DNA from: Lytechinus variegatus
Taxonomy: Eukaryota > Echinodermata > Echinoidea > Temnopleuroida > Toxopneustidae
Reading direction: 5' to 3'
Length of the DNA: 64,000 nucleotides
Assembly: GCF_018143015.1 (NCBI RefSeq)
Contig: NC_054740.1
Location: 17,839,190-17,903,189 of the forward strand
Position numbers and translations under genes: made by a program. Position 1 is the first letter of the stretch, and every line of letters starts with the position of its first letter. Shown in pieces: positions 60,101-64,000 of the stretch. A model generated the notes under the pieces. That model was not told the origin of the DNA, made no database searches, and worked only from the letters and a program-made list of their open reading frames with translations.

Positions 60101-63100
60101 TTTCTGATGCTATCAAATTGAATGCTATTTTAAATCAGAAAGCTATATATTTTCAAGGAAATTAAAGATGGGTAATTCCATGCAGTATATACATCTGACC
60201 TCCTTTAATGCCAGACCTTCCTATTGTAATTTGCCTCAGCTTTATGCTTGAATCACTTGAATAGTACCTGAAGCGAAGTTAGACAATTTTAGGGGATGGA
60301 CATACAAATTATTACATAGAATGTAATTCACTTTAAAATCTTGATCAAGTTGGATATAAACAATTTTGTAAATTATTGATAGGCCCATTGTGACCTATTT
60401 ACATCTAGATTGAAAGCATAAATGGTCCATTGAACATCTCAGTTGATGTATGTAAAAGTCCCAACATCATCTTTATTATTTCTTTAATTACAGGCTAGGC
60501 GAAGCAACTTCCGTCATCGTCCCATCGGAATTGGTGTTCAGGGTCTAGCTGATGCTTTCATCCTCATGAGGTTCCCCTTTGAGAGCGCAGAGGCCAAGAA
60601 ACTCAACATCCAGATCTTTGAAACCATCTACTATGCTGCTCTGAAGGCTAGCTGTGAGATTGCTGCTAAGCTTGGCCCTTATGAGACATATGAGGGCTCA
60701 CCTGTCAGCAAAGGAGTAAGTAAATATTCCTACAGGGAGCTCGCGACTTTATAGAGACATTGAAATATTTAGAGATCTTTTTTTATATCTCTCCATTTTA
60801 CCCATAATCGTGTAAGAAAATTCTCAAAACAAGTCGATGCTTCATAGACCATTAAACAGTGGTAATGACAAAACTGCTGCAGGGGTAGTCCACTTTGAGG
60901 CTAGTATAATTTTGATAAAGTAAAACTAAACATGTGAAACTTAAAAAATTATGGAAATCATTAAAAAAATACAGTCATGTCATTCCAGAAATTGTCATTG
61001 CTTTGTGAGAGAGCAATATGTTAGTATGTACAACCAATGATTTTGTAAGCAATTCTAAGTTGTTTTTTTACCTTCCACTGTAACATGCTCTCAACGTACT
61101 CGTAACTTTCTCTTACAGATTCTTCAGCATGACATGTGGGACGTGACCCCAACTGACCTCCACGACTGGGCTGCCCTCAAGGCCGACATCGCCAAGCACG
61201 GCGTCCGTAACAGTCTTCTCCTCGCTCCCATGCCAACTGCATCCACCGCTCAGATCCTTGGTAACAACGAATCCATCGAGCCGTACACCAGTAATATCTA
61301 CACGCGTCGTGTGCTTTCAGGAGAGTTCCAGGTCGTCAATCATCATCTTCTTAGGGACCTTACCGACATGGGTCTGTGGTCTGATGAGATGAAGAACATG
61401 CTCATTGCTCACTCTGGATCTATTCAGGTTGGTAGCCGACATCTTCAGTTTTTACTTATTAATACAGGGCTTGTTCCCAGTATAATATATACATCCTTCT
61501 CCGGGGTTGATCTGTCTCCTTCAAGATTGAAGATTTTTGGAGATAAAGACTCGGTGTGCGAGTAGCTTGGTTCAGGTGCAATGTGCATACCAGTGTCTTT
61601 TTTTGGGGCGGGGGGAGAGGTTAGAGGGGTAAATAGGAATCTTTTAGGCAGTTAGTCAGACAGGCAGTTTGGTGGGCAGATGGGTGTTGCAAATCTGGAT
61701 CAAACTACTTCCTCAATTTTACCTGAATATTCATGAAACTTGGCAACCACGTTGGTCTTGGAGTAAAATTGTAGATTTGAAGCAAGGTTTGCAGATGGAT
61801 GAGATATACTTCAGAATTTATAGAATAAATTGTATTTCTTGTCATGTATGATTTCTAAATTAACTTGTTGAAATCCTGTATTTAGATGAAGATGTGGTAT
61901 TCTATCAATGAGACTTCATTTTTTGTCATTCCATTTTATTCTTTCAGAACATTCCATCAATCCCAGATGACATCAAGGCATTGTATAAGACTGTTTGGGA
62001 GATCTCACAGAAGACTGTTATTCAGATGGCTGTTGACCGCGGTGCATACATTGATCAGAGTCAATCACTTAATATTCACATTGCTGAACCAAACTATGGC
62101 AAGCTAACCAGTATGCACTTCTTTGCATGGAGATCGGTGAGTTGTGCCCATTTATGATGTTGAATATTATAAGGGGGGAGGGGGGGGGGTTCACAATGAA
62201 TTAAAGAAGTGTGACTTTAAATCATGTTTAAATGCCAAAATAGAATTGACATACATCAAGTTATCTCATTGATGGAAACGCGATAACGCTCAGCATAATC
62301 TTCATCAGTACCATGATGTGTTGTATATCACATGCAATTTAGAATTTTCATGGGATTTTTTCGTCACAGTTTTTTGTGAAACGCCACCAAGTTTTCATCT
62401 TACTAATTCCAATGTCAGTTGTAAATGAATGTAGATGTCCTGCCAATACAGTAGGTTGTATCGTATTTCCACAATTACTGCACTTTGTGAATAGTGATCA
62501 TGAATCATACAATCAGCAGCTTTGTATAATATTGATAATGGGAGCAGTCTTGGGTAGAATGGTTGTGACAGAAGAGAATTTAGATTACCTGCGTTATAGT
62601 CAAAACCTCATCTGCATGTACAAACATGATCCAAAACACATTGAAAGCTCAACACCTTGTAAGATTCATCCTAGAACAAGCTTTATTCAAAGTTTGATGA
62701 TCTGACGTGAAAATAGACGTAAGACCAGAATCAAAAGGTCAAGCTTATACTGGAAATTACCCATTGATCAATTATTTATACTGGCTTGAATTGGGGTTTA
62801 TCTGATTGATTGGTGTTAGAGATCAAACTTCTTTACACAGTCAAGAAAAGTAGGTAAATCATCTAATTTTTGTATTATATTTAACAACACAAACTTTAAT
62901 ATTCAGTAACTTTATTTTTCATAACAATACATTTTTTTATGATTCTTATCAATGATCTTTATGTACAGGGTCTGAAGACGGGTATGTATTACCTTCGCAC
63001 ACGCCCAGCTGCTAACCCTATCCAGTTCACTCTCAATAAACTAAGCTTGAAGGAGAAATCAGGAACCAAGCTATCAGATGCTGAAGAACAAGAGAAGGAG

Positions 63101-63172
63101 AAGGCCAAGAATGAAGCAGCTATGCTCTGCTCTCTAGAAAACAAGGATGCCTGTCTGTCATGCGGATCTTAG
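48125..63172 (+). CDS. RRM1: Ribonucleoside-diphosphate reductase large subunit (class I RNR alpha)
   Basis: The enzyme reduces ribonucleoside diphosphates to deoxy forms in the cytosol, working with the R2 or p53R2 radical subunit. Seventeen exons give 2409 bp, or 802 residues, against 792 in human, with clear identity throughout. An N-terminal ATP-cone (about 1-97) keeps [12 protein letters not shown], the activity-site region. Catalytic residues are present: C223, then N432, C434 and E436 in NLCTEI, and C449 in AVCNLAS. The radical-transfer tyrosines are Y742 and Y743 in [10 protein letters not shown]. The C-terminal redox pair CLSCGS holds C797 and C800. All introns are GT-AG. The start ATG follows a TACCAAG context and gives [15 protein letters not shown], five residues longer than human. 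The promoter carries E2F sites. The oddity is a 96-bp tandem repeat of the exon 7 end. Confidence 0.98.
48769..49764. repeat. Near-perfect 1 kb palindrome in RRM1 intron 1
   Basis: Two arms of about 496 bp meet at 49265/49266. By eye they differ at only eight or nine positions. Each outer end has its own small palindrome, GAACAAGGTTAT followed by ATAACCTTGTTC. The right arm is bounded by CACTTGTTCAC (49265-49275) and GTGAACAAGTG (49764-49774), which look like terminal inverted repeats of a 510-bp element. This suggests two copies of one MITE in inverted orientation. There is no coding frame. Confidence 0.9.
49964..49983. repeat. 20-bp perfect palindrome
   Basis: AGATCTAGAATTCTAGATCT is its own reverse complement. 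It is isolated, in RRM1 intron 1. Confidence 0.7.
50582..50670 (+). CDS. RRM1: RRM1 exon 2
   Basis: The acceptor is CTCTTTTTCAG and the donor GTAAGT. It encodes [20 protein letters not shown] onward to DFIDP, part of the ATP-cone. Confidence 0.95.
51447..51735 (+). repeat. Three tandem copies of a unit of about 98 bp, RRM1 intron 2
   Basis: The unit contains GTATCACTAGACATGTACA and TTATTACTCC, then a C/T-rich and A-rich stretch. It recurs at about 51447, 51545 and 51645. Copies 2 and 3 are nearly identical; copy 1 is more diverged. Confidence 0.85.
52053..52230 (+). CDS. RRM1: RRM1 exon 3
   Basis: The acceptor is CCATTCTACAG and the donor GTAAGT. It encodes the activity-site region [20 protein letters not shown] and ends at KKLFS plus one base. 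Confidence 0.96.
52820..52920 (+). CDS. RRM1: RRM1 exon 4
   Basis: The acceptor is TTCTAAAG and the donor GTAAGT. It encodes [20 protein letters not shown] and on to NENAD. Confidence 0.95.
53303..53362 (+). CDS. RRM1: RRM1 exon 5
   Basis: A 60-bp exon encoding [20 protein letters not shown]. The acceptor is TTTCCATAG and the donor GTGAGT. Confidence 0.95.
53463..53808. mobile_element. Diverged internal part of the CGGGTCC-ended MITE family
   Basis: GTTGTGAGACGATCTCAAAA at the left, CACTGTCCCACAT in the middle and TGCTGCAACTAC at the right match, in order, parts of the element at 29107. The ends are missing or unrecognisable. It lies in RRM1 intron 5. Confidence 0.55.
54076..54115 (+). CDS. 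RRM1: RRM1 exon 6
   Basis: A 40-bp exon encoding [13 protein letters not shown] plus one base. The acceptor is TTTATTTCAG and the donor GTATGT. Confidence 0.94.
54386..54462 (+). CDS. RRM1: RRM1 exon 7
   Basis: It encodes [11 protein letters not shown], then [15 protein letters not shown], ending in phase 0 at donor GTAAGT. The last 45 bp and the donor are repeated three more times downstream. Confidence 0.94.
54418..54776 (+). repeat. 96-bp tandem array duplicating the 3' end of RRM1 exon 7
   Basis: Units begin at 54418, 54514, 54610 and 54706; the last is truncated. Each holds 45 coding bases ([15 protein letters not shown]), a GTAAGT donor and intronic sequence that ends ACACTGTAGGTAG just before the next unit. 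The three extra copies are identical by eye. They differ from the exonic copy at one base (GTG for GTT). Long minus-strand open frames across the array are artefacts of the repeat length being a multiple of three. Confidence 0.95.
54980..55065 (+). CDS. RRM1: RRM1 exon 8
   Basis: The acceptor is TCTGTCTAG and the donor GTGAGA. It encodes [20 protein letters not shown] and on to PQLS, ending inside the Ser codon before catalytic Cys223. Confidence 0.96.
55606..55747 (+). CDS. RRM1: RRM1 exon 9
   Basis: The acceptor is TTTCAATCAG and the donor GTAAGG. It encodes catalytic C223 in SCFLLTM, then [19 protein letters not shown] and GSYIAG of the specificity-site region. Confidence 0.96.
56455..56538 (+). 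CDS. RRM1: RRM1 exon 10
   Basis: An 84-bp exon encoding [20 protein letters not shown] and YVDQGGNK. The acceptor is CTTTATCAG and the donor GTAGGT. Confidence 0.96.
57114..57355 (+). CDS. RRM1: RRM1 exon 11
   Basis: The acceptor is CTTCATCTAG and the donor GTGAGT. It encodes [13 protein letters not shown] and on to [20 protein letters not shown], ending in a split Arg codon. Confidence 0.96.
57381..58322. mobile_element. MITE (GGCCC..TATTCTGAAGTC family) with a nested insertion
   Basis: The outer ends GGCCCATATTCTGAAGTC and GACTTCAGAATACGGGCC match the intact copy at 15451-15772, reversed. A 652-bp insertion (57409-58060) splits it, flanked by TTAACT direct repeats at 57403-57408 and 58061-58066. 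It lies in RRM1 intron 11. Confidence 0.85.
57409..58060. mobile_element. Nested 652-bp insertion
   Basis: The 6-bp flanking repeat TTAACT occurs once at the same place in the intact paralogous copy. Inside, TAACATGCCAC (57411-57421) and GTGGCATGTTA (58013-58023) are inverted repeats, and GCACACTAC/GTAGTGTGC form another pair near the ends. The insert is richer in CG and GCATGC words than its surroundings. No transposase frame was seen. Confidence 0.75.
58765..58966 (+). CDS. RRM1: RRM1 exon 12
   Basis: The acceptor is TTTTCCTCAG and the donor GTCAGT. It encodes [20 protein letters not shown], then [19 protein letters not shown] with catalytic N432, C434 and E436. Confidence 0.96.
59645..59811 (-). 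mobile_element. tRNA-derived SINE
   Basis: Read on the - strand, the head looks like a tRNA. The A box TAGCTCAGTCGG lies at 59799-59788 and the B box GGTTCGAATCC at 59756-59746. A non-tRNA body follows to about 59645. The cloverleaf is imperfect in the anticodon stem and the match continues past the acceptor region, so this is a SINE rather than a working tRNA gene. It ends about 47 bp before RRM1 exon 13. Confidence 0.8.
59859..60008 (+). CDS. RRM1: RRM1 exon 13
   Basis: The acceptor is GCCTATATAG, with a weak pyrimidine tract, and the donor is GTAAGC. It encodes [14 protein letters not shown] with catalytic C449, then [13 protein letters not shown]. Confidence 0.95.
60494..60715 (+). CDS. 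RRM1: RRM1 exon 14
   Basis: The acceptor is TTTAATTACAG and the donor GTAAGT. It encodes [20 protein letters not shown] and on to [12 protein letters not shown]. Confidence 0.96.
61119..61427 (+). CDS. RRM1: RRM1 exon 15
   Basis: The acceptor is TCTCTTACAG; the donor GTTGGT is non-consensus. It encodes [20 protein letters not shown] and [10 protein letters not shown] and ends SGSIQ. Confidence 0.95.
61948..62136 (+). CDS. RRM1: RRM1 exon 16
   Basis: The acceptor is TTCTTTCAG and the donor GTGAGT. It encodes [20 protein letters not shown], then [20 protein letters not shown]. Confidence 0.96.
62969..63172 (+). CDS. RRM1: RRM1 exon 17
   Basis: The acceptor is TATGTACAG. It encodes [20 protein letters not shown] with the radical-path tyrosines, a charged Lys/Glu-rich linker and the C-terminal CLSCGS. 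The stop is TAG. Confidence 0.97.
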   Translation, partial: GLKTGMYYLRTRPAANPIQFTLNKLSLKEKSGTKLSDAEEQEKEKAKNEAAMLCSLENKDACLSCGS

Positions 63173-64000
63173 ATTGGCTCTGACCTCATCGCAATTCTTG
63201 AAATATAATGATTATAATGAATGAAATTATTTGAAGGCTATCACCTTTTGAACATTCAATGTTCTCTCAGATGTATCATCTTCTCTAAAGTTCATTTTCA
63301 TTGACCTCAAACATGAAGGGATCGACCTATGATGTGACACTTGCTAGAACACCCTACCAAATTTACGCATTGCATTTTGGAGGAATGATCTCATGCAATG
63401 TGGGAATGCTTTGAACTAAGAGTTCTTGTTTCAACACAACATAATCTTTCAACATGAAAAGGATAGTTTTCCGATATGTAAGATCTGAGAGCCTTTTGAT
63501 ATGGACCATAGCATTGCATGGAAGACAAGACACCGCTGCTTTTGAGGCTTGATATACCTTAACCGGTTGACTGCTGAATACTTCTGTTCCCATTTGTTGT
63601 GTACATTGACCAACAGGTTCCAGTAGTCAATGGGCTGAGCGCCTATGTACAGCAGTTCTGTATTTTAGATGCAATTTTGTGGTCCTTTTGTAAAGAGATA
63701 AAAATATAGTATGAAGGTCTTGGATCTTACATAAGAGGAGAGCCAATGAAATGTTCTGAGAAAAAATGAACAATTTGAAAACTTTTTGTGCAAAGTAAAT
63801 GAACACCCATTGTCAACAACATGGGTAGGTTATTTCCTGTTGATGTGAATAACGATTTAATGTAGTTTTATTTATTACTGTGTTCATTAAGCCCATATGT
63901 CAAGTTCTCTAAGTCACCAGACAAATAACTTTCTCCCACGACTTCCAAGAAAAACCCCAAGTCAAGCATAGCACAAATTACTACTTACTTTACCTACATG
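63173..64000 (+). other. RRM1 3' untranslated region and flank
   Basis: No further coding exon is seen. No canonical AATAAA was spotted on the + strand before the window ends, so the transcript may extend past it or use a variant signal. Confidence 0.4.

Overview
The window is eukaryotic nuclear DNA. It is AT-rich, its genes are split by introns with consensus GT-AG junctions, and it carries many short non-autonomous transposons. A marine invertebrate deuterostome, most likely an echinoderm such as a sea urchin, fits best. That is an inference from the proteins (RRM1, M6/proteolipid and carbohydrate sulfotransferase types), the intron density, the short inverted-repeat elements and the frequent ACATGTACATGT-like words. 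I could not test it by database search.

Four protein-coding loci can be supported. (1) 2474-3385 (+): a single, probably last, exon of a Golgi carbohydrate sulfotransferase of the HNK-1ST/CHST8-14 type. (2) About 14965-19481 (+): six exons of an M6/proteolipid (PLP/DM20/GPM6) four-pass membrane protein; its first coding exon was not found. (3) 24613-41488 (-): a second M6/proteolipid protein, complete at 7 exons and 568 residues, with a 12.6 kb first intron. (4) 48125-63172 (+): a complete 17-exon gene for the large subunit of class I ribonucleotide reductase (RRM1), 802 residues, with an E2F/CCAAT promoter.

Loci 2 and 3 are paralogues lying tail to tail. Their intron phases are identical (1-2-0-1-0-0). 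Both have an N-terminal CCxxC/CxxCC palmitoylation-type cluster, four cysteines in the second extracellular loop and a CLDLRQ motif. Both carry cytoplasmic tails of about 300 low-complexity residues, far longer than vertebrate M6/PLP tails, and both end in a possible class II PDZ ligand (EYxL/I). Locus 3 and RRM1 are divergent, 6.6 kb apart.

The rest is intergenic or intronic and rich in mobile elements: TTAA-flanked MITEs with TTAAAGG termini; MITEs with CACTGTTAAAAA-type termini but unrelated interiors; a 1.4 kb hAT-type element with a perfect 8-bp target duplication; a MITE carrying a 652-bp nested insertion whose empty site is visible in another copy; a tRNA-derived SINE 47 bp from an RRM1 exon; and a roughly 1 kb near-perfect palindrome in RRM1 intron 1. 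In RRM1, the 3' end of exon 7 and its splice donor are repeated in a 96-bp tandem array. Each extra copy could be read as an in-frame 15-residue mini-exon.
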